Part shown: positions 33,901 to 45,900 of the stretch, piece after piece | Numbering within the stretch: position 1 is the first letter of the stretch | How the letters are laid out: each line of letters begins with the position of its first letter | DNA from: Pleodorina starrii | Lineage: Eukaryota; Chlorophyta; Chlorophyceae; Chlamydomonadales; Volvocaceae | NCBI GenBank assembly: GCA_030267565.1 | Contig: BRXU01000006.1 | Location: 5,072,001 to 5,136,000 of the forward strand | Direction: 5' to 3' | Length of the DNA: 64,000 nucleotides | Made by a program: the position numbers and the translations under genes | The notes under the pieces: generated by a model | Databases searched by the model: none | What the model was told of the DNA's origin: nothing | Seen by the model: only the letters and a program-made list of their open reading frames with translations

Positions 33901-36900
33901 CGAGTTGGTGGTGGGCTGGTGGCGGCGCCCACCGCTCCGCCGGAAGCCGCAGTTCTGACCTGAGCTGATCTGACCCACCCGCGTGTTCATTGTCCCGTCG
34001 CCTCCTCGTCCTCCTTTGCCCGTGTGTGTGTGTGTGTGTGTGCGCGCCCTCCGCCGCCGCCGCCGGCGCAGGCTTCACGACCTTCCGTCGCCTGGGATCT
34101 CTCCCCGCCGCCTCCCTCTCCGGCGCCAACACGAGCACGCTTGCGGCGGCGGCCGGTGTGGAGGCGGCGGCGGCGGCAGCGGATGCGGGGGATGCAGAGG
34201 ACGCTGCATCGCCGCCGCCGCCGCTGTCGCTTTTGTCGCCCGTGGCTGCGCTGAGCGCTCTGCAGGTGGCTGATCTGGCAGCGCTGGAGGGCCGGCTGTG
34301 GGGCCACCCCAATGGGGCGCCGGCGCTGCGGGTGCCTGGAGCCGAGACCATGTGGTGGGTGGTGTGGTGGGGGGGGCTTGTGGTTGTGGGGGTGTTAGGG
34401 TAGTTGCGATGGGCTCCAAACCCTGTGGTAGGTTGTGTGTGTGGGGGGGGGCGCGGGTTGTGGGTGGAAGGGCTGGGACATGCAAGGTGTGGCTTTGGGG
34501 GGCCCGATATCAGTTTCCACAACGCACAACGCCCCTCCGCCCCCGCCCGCATCCGTCGCAACTGACCGTGCAGGCCGCACTTCGACGCCGCCGTGGCGCA
34601 GCTCACACCGTCTGCCGTACTGCCAGCTGCCGCCAACCTGCCGTACGCCGACGACGCGCCTCCTGATCCGCCGCTGCCGGCAGTGGCGGCGGCTGCGAGC
34701 CTGCTGGCTCGGGTGCTGCCGGTGGCGCTGGAGGCTTCGCTGCCGAGTGCTGCGGAGCGGCGGGCGGAGGTCCGCGCCTCTGTGACCTACCAGCAGCCGG
34801 TGCTGATACAGCGGACACAGGTGAGTGAGCGACCGCGAGCCGCGAGTTGCTGGTTGAGGGCCGGGCGTTGAGAGTTGCGGGTATGGGTGTGTAGCGCCAG
34901 CCCTGCAGGTCAGGAGTGAGGGCAGGGCAGGGCAGGTCTGGGCCGAGGGGGCTCTGCTCGTCGCTGCTCTGTCTCTCCCTCCCCAATCCCACAGGGCATG
35001 GCGTCCGCTGCCACGGCCTTCGTTGGTTCGTTCGTTGGTTCGTTAACGACCGCATCCCCGTGGTGACAAGAAGAGGAGCCACACCTGCCCTCTCAAATCC
35101 GAACTACCTATCTATCCATCTATCTACATCTAGTTCTATCTACATCTATCTATATCTCTTTATATGTCATGACCCCACTCCGTCTCTCTCCCCGCCGGTC
35201 CGGTCCGGTTCGTCCCCGCAGTCGCCCCCTCCGGCTCCGCGGCCGCGCATCGGCCTCATCACCGGCCTGGCTGTGGGCCTGGGCTGCGCTGCCGCGCTGC
35301 TGGCGGCGGCGGCGCTGGCGATGCGCGTCCGCCGCGCCCTGCGTCGCCTGCGGGGCGCCAGCAGCAACGATTGCGACTCGTTCAATCGCCGCAGTACGGC
35401 GACGTACGTCGTACTAGACGTTCAGGTGCGGGCGTGCGAGAAGCAGCAGGCGCAGACAGCTCGGGGCCGGAAGGGCGGGGCTTCGTGGCACATGAGGGTG
35501 TCAGCTCATGACACACGGTGCATGGACACATGCGAAGCACCCTCTGACTTGGGGCCAGGAGCCACGGGGGGCACAGAGGTGTGATCATTTTGACGTAGTG
35601 AGTGGTAGACGAGTAGCTGTAGACGAGGTGCGCTGTGTGTTTGCTTCCGGCGCCGTTTGCCTTGACCTCCTCTTTCCTTCCGCGGCTCCACACAGGGCCT
35701 TTCGGGGGGCGTGCCGGAGGCGGTGCGCGAACAGGCGCTGCGTCTGGTTCACGACGTCGTCAAGCAGCTGGCAAGGAGGTACGACGGCGCGCTGGTGCCT
35801 CTGCCGCAGCATGATGTACCGGCGGCGGCGGCGACGGAAGCGGCGGTGGTGCGACGTGACGACGGCGGCTGCAGGATGCAGGGGCCGGCGGCGGCGGCGC
35901 TACAGGCGGCACTGACAGCGGAGCTGGCGGCGGCGGTGGTGGAACAGGACCCGGCGGCGGTGGTTGGGGCTTGGGGCGCAAAGGGCGCCGGGCTGAGTCC
36001 CGGCGGCGGCGGCGGCGGCGTGGAGAGCGGCGTCGACGCGCGGATGCGGCCAGCGTACTGGGCGTACGACAGCACCTTCCTCTCGCTGGCGTCGCGGGAC
36101 TTGGACGCGCCGCCGCCGCCGCCGCCGCGGCTGAGCACAGGCGTAAGCACTAGAACGTTAGACGAGCAACCGTTTGCCGCGTCGCCGTTTGGCGCGGCAG
36201 CGGCAGAGGCCGCAGCTGCAGCCGCAGAAGCCGTGCCCAACCTCCCCTCGGCCAGCCAGATGGGGGTGCCTGTGGCTGCGGCGGCGCCGCTGCAGGCGCT
36301 GATGGGCACGCAGACGGCCTGCGGCGGTACGGCACTGACGGCGAAGGTTTCGGAGGTGCTGTCGCCTCGGGCGGACGTTCGCGCGGCAGGCCCCCAGACG
36401 CCCGACGGCGCCGCTGTCACACCCTTCGCCGCCGCCGCCGCCGCGGGGAGCGCCGTGGCGCCACGCTCGGGTGGCGGCGACGACAGCGGCATCGGCGGTG
36501 GCGGCGGCAGCATCCGGGCCGAGGCTGCATCGCAGGCGGCCTCGTCGGCGGCACCGTCGCACCCCTCCTCTCACCCGCCGCTGCGCCACGCCGCCACTGC
36601 CCACTCCACCGTGCTCCGGCAGTGCCGACCCAGCTGCGGCAAGGAGCCGCTCTCCGCCTGCCACTTGTCGGAGATGCTGCCGCCAACACCACCACCACCG
36701 GCAGCGGCTGCAACTGCGGCTGTGGCGGCCTCACGGCCGGGGCCCTACGTCCCCTCCCCGGGGGGGGCCCTGACCACTGATCGGGAGCTTCAGCCGTCCC
36801 ACACGCTGCCGCAGTCGCCCTCTGTCGTGTACGGGACCTCCAGTGGCGAGGTCCCACTTCCTCTCCCTCACCCTTTCCCTGTCCCGCCTCCTCAGGGAGG

Positions 36901-39900
36901 GTCCAGTGAGCTGGACGGTGCAGGGGTGCCGACGGGGCTGGGGGCGGGGCTGGGATGGGGACTGGGGCTGGGGCTGGGGCTGCATGGGGCCGGGGCTGGG
37001 TCCGCGCCGTCGGCGCTGCCAACGCTGCCGGAGGGGGTGGCGGCGGAGGGCGTCGTCGACGGCTTGGCGGAGCGCCCCGACGCCGCCGCTGGCACCGGCA
37101 CCAGCGGCGGCGGGTTTGTACAGCCGGCGGAGGCGCGGTGCGGCCGCGGTGGGTTCATGTCGATGCCGCCGATATCGACGCCGGCGTCGACGCCGGTGCT
37201 CGGACGGCAGCAAGGCCTGTCGTCGACGCGGCTGCGGCCGGTGCCGTACACGCCGCTGGTGGGCGCCGCGCCGACGGTGGCGGCGGTGGCGGCAGCCGCC
37301 AGCCAGCCGCCGCTGCCGCGCGGAGCCGGCGGCGCGCTGGCGGTGGCGATGGCGGCGGCCAAGGCGGCGGCGGGTGCCGCGACGGCGCCGCCGCCGACGC
37401 TTCGGACGCGGCTGGCGCTCGTGTTCTCAACGGTGCACGACGCCGTCTGCTTCTGCGTGCACATGCAGGTCGGTGAGGGAGGGAGTGGACGAGCGTCTGC
37501 TGCCAAAATCCTGCCTACCCAGCGTATCTGTCTGCTGCCATCGTGGCTGGCTAGCAGCTGCCTCTGTGTGATCTTGGTTGGACCTGCTGGCCCTCGGTCC
37601 GCTGCGGCGCCAACCGCCCGCAGGCCATGCTGACCAACTGCCGTTGGTCGCCCGAGGTACTCGAGCTGCCCGACTGCAAGCCGATTGCGGTGAGACCGCG
37701 CGCTGTGGGAACGGACGGGCAGCAGGCTGCTGCCGGCGGCGGAGGCGGAGGCGGCGGTGACGGCCCGGCGGGCGGCGCAGCCGCCCCGGGCAAGGGCGGC
37801 GCCGCCTCCGCCGCCGGTAACGCCGGCGCCGGAACCGACGCCGGCGGCGGGGTGGTGCTCGCGTCGACGCAGTCGTCCTTCGTTGCTTCGTCGTCGCCGT
37901 CGCCCTTCAGCCCGTCCGGTGCCGTCGACAAGATGAGGTCCCTCATCAGCGCTGGCGTCAAGGGCCGGTCGGGTCGGACGCTGCGTCCCGCGGTGGCGTC
38001 ACCGCGGCTGACGGCGCACGGCTCCGGACCCGACCGCTCCGGCCTGTCCGTGAGCCGCTTCGCCGCCGCGTCCGCAGGACTGGCCGGATCCGGCAGCGCC
38101 GCCGGGGTCTTCGGCGCCCGTAGCCTCATGCCGTACGGCAGCGCGCACGTCAGCTACGACCCGTGGGGCGGCGGCGGTGCCGCGTCGTCGGCGGGGGTCT
38201 CTCGGAGCGGGAGTACGACTGCTTGGGGCGCACCGCTCTTCAACGGTTCTTTCGGCGCCGCCGCCGGCGGCGGCGGCGGCCCAAGCACGGGACCACACGC
38301 GCCGTCGCGCTCGCCGCTTGGTAGACTGTCCCGCGGCGCCGGCGGCGGTGGCAGCCCGGCATACGGCAGCCCTTACTACGGAATGCCGGCGACGGGGAGC
38401 GCGTCGATGCCGCTCCCCAAGCTGCCGGCTGCCGCTCAGGTTGCATCCGCCCTCGCCCTCCCTTCGCATTTCTACCACCGGACCGGGGTCGCCGGCGCCG
38501 GCGCCGGCGCCGCCACGGGTCCGCCGCCAACGGTGCTGCCGCCGGCGCCACCGCCACCGCCGCCGCAATCGGGTTGGCCCCTGGCCACGCATCGTACCGC
38601 GACGGGCGTTGCGGTTCCCGCAGTCCCCGGTGGCGGCGGCGGCGGGTCCGTTAGTTACGACAATGAGCAGCGCGATGGGGTCGCCGTCGGCGGCGGCGGT
38701 GACGGTGACGGCGATGGTGGTGATGCCGCGATGGCGGGGCCGGCTGTCTTTGGGAGCGTGCAATCAGGGCTGAGCCAGGGCGGCAGGGAGATTGCGGACA
38801 TTGTCATCGGTAGTTTGGATTCGGACCCGGATGGGCCGCTGGAGCTGGGAAAGAAGCGGGTGGGGGCGCTGGGGGCGGGCTCGGGCCCAGGCTCGCTGCC
38901 GCCGCCGTCGGAGGCGCCGCCGCCAGGGGGATTCTCGCCGGCTCCCTCGCCATCGTCGACGAGCCATTTGCGGCGCAGCTACCAGGCTGTTACCGTCTCT
39001 CAACTTCCGTTGGTGCAGCAGCAGCAGCAGCAGTCCCAACATCCGGTGCAGGTGTACCCGTTATCGCTGCTGCAGACACAGCCCGCCTCCGCGCCGATCG
39101 ACTCATCTTCGCTGGTGGGGAGCGCCTCAACCCTGGTGATGGCAGGATACGACCTCCACGCTGCGGCCGCCAGCCCGGCCGCCGCGGCGCCGGCGTCGCT
39201 GCCGCTGCCGCTGGCGGCGGGCCCCGACTCCGACGCGGCGGCGGCATCGTTCTCGTTGGCAGGCATGCCGGCGGCGGCACTGCTCGACGACGGCGGCGGC
39301 GGCGGCGGCAGCTGCGAGTGGCCGCGCCGCAGCGGCGGCGATTTAACTGCCATGCCTAGGGAGCTGCCGGCTAGGGAACTGGGGCTGGGGCTGGCGGCGG
39401 CGGGGCCTAGGGACGAGCCAGCCCTGGAGGTGATCCCGCCGCCGCCGGCGGTGGGGGCGGCACTCGTGGACGTCTACCAAGCCTGGGTCCCGCCGCCGCT
39501 TCCGTCGGACGGCCGGCCAGTGGCGGAAGGTGCGGAGGACACGACTTGGACCAATGGCATCGTCGTGACTGGCGGCAGCAGCAGCTGCTGCGCAGATGGC
39601 CCTGTGGACAACTGTGAACGGACTGGGGCCGCCGGTGCGGCGGAGGCGGAGCCGCCGCCGCCGCGAGACGTCGCTCGTCCGAATGCAGTGGCGGTGCATG
39701 CTTCCCTGGGCGGCGGCGGCGGCGGCGGCTGGCGCCCCTGGCGACTGGCCCACCCGCAGCCGGCCATGAGCCTGGCGTCATCGGCCGCCGGCGCCGTGAG
39801 CCCCGTTCTCGATGCTGGTGCTGCTGGTGCTGGTGCTGCTGGTGCTGGTGCTGCTGGTGCTGCTGGTGCCTCTTTCGTTACAGGTACCGGAATTGCTGGC

Positions 39901-42900
39901 CCGGCTTCGCCAGCCGCGTCCCTTCCCCTTCCCCTGCCCCTCCCCTTCCCCCCAGTAGCATTGAAGCCGCACGTGCAGGCGGTATCGCCGCTGTTTGGCA
40001 GGCCCTCCTCACGTTTCCAGCTAATGACCCATTGGTCGGCGGCCAGCAACGGTGGCGGCGGCGGCGGCGGTGACAGCGGCGTGCAATGCCCCGTGGCGGC
40101 AAGCGCCATTGCGGCGCAGTTCAACGGGAGGGCCGGCCCGGCAGCAGCTGCTGTGTGGGCGACCGCGGCAGCGGCGGCGTTGCTGCCGCCACCATCGCCG
40201 CTTGCCGACAGGCCGCATGCGTCCGTACCGCTCATGAAGATTCAGTTGGACGAGCAGGAGATTACGCCGCAGTACTCGGCCGTCAGTACGAATCTGATGC
40301 GACTGAACGCGTGTTCGTACATTTCGGGTGTCGTACAGAACGGTGTGTACGACAACGCCGCCGCCGTCGCCAGCGGATGCATGGGCGACGGCGGCGACGA
40401 CGGCGGCTGCGGGACCGGCGCCCACGCCGCCGCGCTGGCGACACTTCCGGCGGCGAGGCCAATCGTTCGCAGCTTCGGTGATCAGGTGCGAACCGGGGCG
40501 GGAAGCGCAGAGGGCTCTCCTCTTGCCCATGTTCTGTTGTCCTTAGTATCTGTTGTTGTTAAACGGCGGATGCGGTTGCTGTCGCCCCTGTCGGCGAGAG
40601 GTTTTTGAAGCGGTACAAACTGTACGACAATTCGTACGTGTGCAGGTCCGCATGACCTTCGAAGCGCTGGAGGGCGTCGAGCGCAGCGATCCTGAGGCGG
40701 AGGTCACCGTCATATTCCGAGGGCCGCGCGTCGTGTGCGGCATCAGCACGTGGCAGTACGGCGACGAGGAAGGTACGGCCGAGTACGGCGGGCGGCGCTC
40801 CGGCTGTGGCGCCGACGAAGACGACGAAGACAAAGACGACGAAGACGAAGACGAAGACGATGACGAAGGCCAGGATGAAGGCGAACGCACGGACGACAAT
40901 GAGCTGTACGAGATCAGCCCCGTCGCTACCGCCAACGACGGCATCGGCGGCGGCAGCGGGCCGCTACTGGCGTCGCCGCCGCCGCCGCAGCAGCAGCAGC
41001 AGCAACAGCGGACCACCTCCCACGGCCCGATGCTGCTAGATCGCGTGGCGCCCAACTGCGGCCAAATGCCGCCGCTTGCGGTGGTGCCGAGTGGGGGCGG
41101 CGGTGGTGGCGGCGGCGGCGAGTACATGGACGCCGCGGCGGACGACGGCGGCGCCGCTGCCACCGCCGCTACGGCGGAATGCCTCTCCTACGCCAGCCTG
41201 ATGAACCCGCTGTTCAACGTCGCGACGGACGGTGGCGGAAGGACGGAGGACGCAGAGCGGCTGGACGGTGCGGTGGCGGGCGCCTCGAGCGGCGGCTGCG
41301 GAGCTGCGGGTCGGAGCCGGGGGCTGTCGGCTGGGCGCCGCGAGCAGTGGCGGCGGCGGCGGATGCCTGCGCCGCTGCGCCGCGCGCTGGCCATCTGTGA
41401 GAGCGGTCAGGGCGGGTTCGTGCTGCTGGACGGCGCCACCTACAGCGCCTCATCGCAGGAGGCGCTGCAGGAGCAGTGCATGGTGGGTGGCTGGGCGTTT
41501 GGGGGAATGGTCGGACTGGGGGGGCTTGCGGCCCGCCCGGCTCCTCCCCTCTCTTCATTCCCCTCTCTTGCACATACACAACCCCTCCCCGCACCCCCTC
41601 CCCTCCCTCCCCGCACCCCCTCCCCCCCAGATTCTGCACCTGGGCGAGTACCTGCTGTCCGGCACCGGCCCCGGCTGCCACCCCTCCAACCTGGACCTCT
41701 ACCTCGCACTGGACTTCGCCCACCTGGCCCGTCTCGCCCACCTGCGCCCACTGGCCTGCGCCGAGCAGCTGTCTCTGGGGCTGCCCAGCGCGCCCGTCAA
41801 CTCCGCCTCCATCTGCTTCAGCCTGGTGACCGGCATGCAGACGCTGCTGGCCTGGAACGGCGAGGTGGCCAAGGCGGCGCTGGGGCGGCTGAGGGATGCG
41901 GCGCTGCCGGCGCTGCTGCACCACGGGGGGTACCTGGTGAGGAGGGGCTGTGGGTGGGGCTGTGGGTGGGGTGGAGCTGTGAGTGAGTGAGTGACGCCCG
42001 GCATCAATCGCCACAGCCATCCATCGCCTCCCTCCGCTGGACCCCACTCCCCCATGTCCCTACGTCCCCACCACTTCGGCTGGATTGCTCCCCCTCTCCC
42101 CCATCCCCCCTCCCTCACCAGGTGGAGGATGCTGACGGGCTGCTGTTGACTGCCTTTCCAAGCAGCCGCTCCGCACTGGCCTGGGCGCTGGAGTGCCAGG
42201 ACGAGGCCAAGCACCTGGATTGGTGAGGGGGTGGACTGGTGGACCGGGTGGGTGGGTGGGTGGGTGGACCGGGGAGGCGAGGCCAACGTCGCAGGGCCCC
42301 GCAGGAGGAACGGCTTGCATGTCATAATGCCTGTGCATCCATCCGCCCGCCTACTCGTCCCGTGGGGTAACCGCTGCAACCGGTAACCGCTGCAACTGTC
42401 ATAGGCCGGAGGAGCTCCTGGGTCATGTGCTTGGGGAGGCGGTGTACGTGGACGATGACCTTGCGGCCGCCGATGAGAAGCAGGGCCAGGAGGGGCAGCA
42501 GGGGCAGCAGGGGCAGGAGGGGCAGCAGGAGGGGCCCGCCCACTCAGTGGAGGATGGGGGAGGGGGCCAGTCCAGCGGCGGTGACGGCATGCCCACGGCG
42601 CTTGGCGGAGGAGGTGGCGGCGGCGGCGGAGGCGCGAGGCGGCACCTGGTGTTCAGGTGAGTGATGGCGCCTGTGGCGTGCAGCCGCAGCCAAGTGCAGC
42701 CGTGTCGTTGTGCGGTTGGGACAGTGTGCGGAGCGAGATCCACTGTGGGGGTCGTGGTGCGGAGCGACACGGGCCGGGTCTGGAGGTGTGGGGGAAAGAG
42801 GCGCCTCGAGTTGTGTAAACCCTAAGCGCACCTGTACCGGCCCGTGCGCGTGTGACGAGTCGTTGTGGTGGTTGCGGCGGTTGCGACGGCCGAAGTCAGG

Positions 42901-45900
42901 TCAGGACTGCAGCCAATGGCGACGCCTTGGCGGTACACGGAGATGCAGCGGTCTGGCTGGCTGGCGGGTCGGCAGGCGGGTCGGCGGGTCGACGGGTTGG
43001 CTGGCTGGGAAGCCCGCATCTGCCCAAGACGCGGTGGGGCGCTCAGGCGGCCAGAGCCAGTACAGCCCAGCGCGACCCAACTCGACCCAACTCGATTCAA
43101 CCCAATCCCAACTCCACCCAGCCCAGGCCCACCCCGACCAGCCCTGAAGTCCAGACCCCGCCCCGCCCCGCCCCGCCCCGCTGCAGGGGTCTGCGCATCA
43201 AGAGCGGTCTGGACTGCGGCGATGTGTTGGCTCGCGTGCACGCCACCACCGGCCGCATGACGTACCGCGGCCGCGTCATGAACCGAGCGGCGAGGATCGC
43301 GGGCATGGCGACGGCGGGCCAGGTGAGCAGCCCTCGGGGCCCCCCCTCCGGAGCCTCAGGGGCCTTACCAGCCAGCTGGGCAGCCTGCGTCCGACCAGCA
43401 CTGACTTCGGTGCTGCACCACCACCACCACTACCACCACCGCCACCGCCATCGCCCTGCCCCTCGGCTCCTCGGCTTCTTCCCACCGGCGAGCACCGCCT
43501 GTCGTCCGCCTGCCCCCGCCCCCAACGCCTGCCGCCTCCACCGCCCCAGCTGCATCTCCTGCCGCGTTCTTCCCACCTGCCTTCCCACCTGCCTTCCCAC
43601 CTGCTTTCCGGCACACTTCCCCTCCCCCGCCGCAGGTGCTGTGCTCACGCGGGCTGTGGGACTCGAGCGGCCTGGCGGTGTCCCCCGACCTGTGCCAACA
43701 GGCACTGGCGGTGGGGGAGAGCATGGGCGAGGTGCAGCTCAAGGGCCTGTCTGCCAAGATGGAGGTCATCAACTGCGTGTGAGCAAACAGGCAGCCAGGC
43801 AGACTCACGCTTGGGCTCCGATGCATTTGAGGCTGGTGCTGATGTGGGGCCCGCGTGCATGTGCATGAGTATGTGCATGGGTCCGGTGCGTCGCGGTGTG
43901 ATGCGGCGCATTGCGCTGCGCTGCACTCCACTGCGCTGCACTGCAGTGTCGTATCAATCCCTGCAGCGCTGGGAAGGCCCTGGCCATGTGTACCTGGAAC
44001 GCACCGCTGCTCTTGCTGGTGCTGGTGCTAGTGCTGGTGCTGCCATCCCCGGCAGCAGCTGCTGCGGCGGCGGGCGGCCACAGCCTGCCTGCCTGCTTCA
44101 GACCAGCCTGGGCTGCCCCCTCCCAACACCACCCACCTCTGCCAGCCCCTCTCACGCACTTGCCTGCCTGCCCTTCCCTGCCCTCCCCTCCCCTGCCCTG
44201 CCCTGCACGTGTGTGCCGTTCCCTGCCCTCCGCGCAGCCGCATCCTGCGCTCCGAGATGGCCCCTCCGCACCTGGACCTCCAGCAGCAGCAAGAACTGCA
44301 ACCCGAGGAGGCGCTATCCATGTCGAGACTGCCAGAGGGCTACGGCCAGGATCACTTCCAACTCGGGGAGCACGCCGCGGTCGGCGTCGGTGTGGCGGCT
44401 GGTGCCGCCGCCGCCGCCGGCAGCCTCAGCGACGGCCCGCGGCCTCCGCCACTGCCCCTGGAGCTGCTCGGCTCGGCTGCCGACGCCGCCTCGCCAGTCC
44501 TCATGCAGGCCGTACCACTGCTGTCGGACTCGGATTCTGACAGCGGCGGCGGCGGTGGTGGCGGCGGCGTCGCGCTCGGGGGAGCAGACGGCGCCGGGGT
44601 TGCGGCGAACGGCGGCGCAGGTGACAGCGATAGCGCGCGAGAATTGGCGTCTGCCATTGCCGCCGACGGCGTCAGCGGCGTCGCGCGGGATCGTGCGCTG
44701 GCGGCGGTGACGGCGGCGCCCGAGCGAAGGACGCCTGCTGGCGTCGCCGCCGACGCGGCGGCAGCGGCGGCCTTGGAATCTGAGGCGGCCATCGCGCGGG
44801 CCAGCGTCATCAGCAGGGCAAGCCTGACGAACATGGCTGGCGACGGGCAGCGCTGCACTCCAAGCAAGTCGCCGCTCGCGACGGCGCCGTCGGGTACGGC
44901 AAGTACGTCAGCCAGCTTGGCGGCGGCGCTTGCGGCGGCGCGCATCCGTCGGGCAAGCATGCTGCGGAGCAGCCGCTGCCTCCATACCAGCGGCATGCCG
45001 CTGGATCGTGCGGCCGCCGCCGGCGGCGGCAACGGCGGCAGTACCGTACTAGGCTCCGTACTGCTGGCGGAGGATGACGAGGATGACATTGCTGACCGGC
45101 TGGTGGCCGGCTTTAGCTCCGAGGGCAGCGGCGACGGCAGCGACGGCGGCGGCAGCGGCAGTGACGGCAGCGCCGCCGGCGTGGCGGCGCTGCACGGCAT
45201 GCTGCGCCGCCAGCGGCCGCAGCCGACGGGAGGCGCGGGGCATTCCGGCACATTCCCTGCCGCCGCGGCGGCGGCGGCGGCGGCGGGGCAGGGCGGCGCT
45301 GGTGGCGGCGGCGGGGCGGCGGCTGCCGGCGCCCCGAAGGGCCACCTCGCGTCCAACTTCAAAAAAGCGCTGCGCGCGGTGAAGCGGTCCCTTGTGGACG
45401 AGCCCGGGGGCGGCGGCAGCGGCAGCGACGGATCCGTCAGCGACGGTGGGCGCGGGGAGCGCCCGTCTGGGTTCAGCACGGCCGCCGCCGCCGCTGCCGG
45501 CGACCCCGTCGCGAGGCTTCGACGGCCGCCGCCGCGTCGCAAGAGCGAGCTCATTAAGCCCTCGACGCTGACCGGGGCCGCGGGCGCCGGCGGCGGCGGC
45601 GCCCGCCTCTTGAACCATCTTCGGAGCCTGGCCACCAACCGCGGCAGGGGCCGCGGCGGCGGCGATTTGTACGGGGAGGAGGAAGAGGACGAGTCCCGCT
45701 TCCGGCCCACTGCCTCCGCCAACTCTGAGTTCTTCCCCTCGCGCACCGGCTCGTCAATGCTGTCGGCGACCCGCTCGCACCTCCTCCTCCGCGGCGTCGG
45801 CGGCGGCGGTGGCAGCGGCGTGCCGTTCGCCGCCGGCCAGCGCAGCGGCGGCGGCAATGCCGACACCACCGGCGGCGATATCGGCGGCGGCGCCGCCGCC

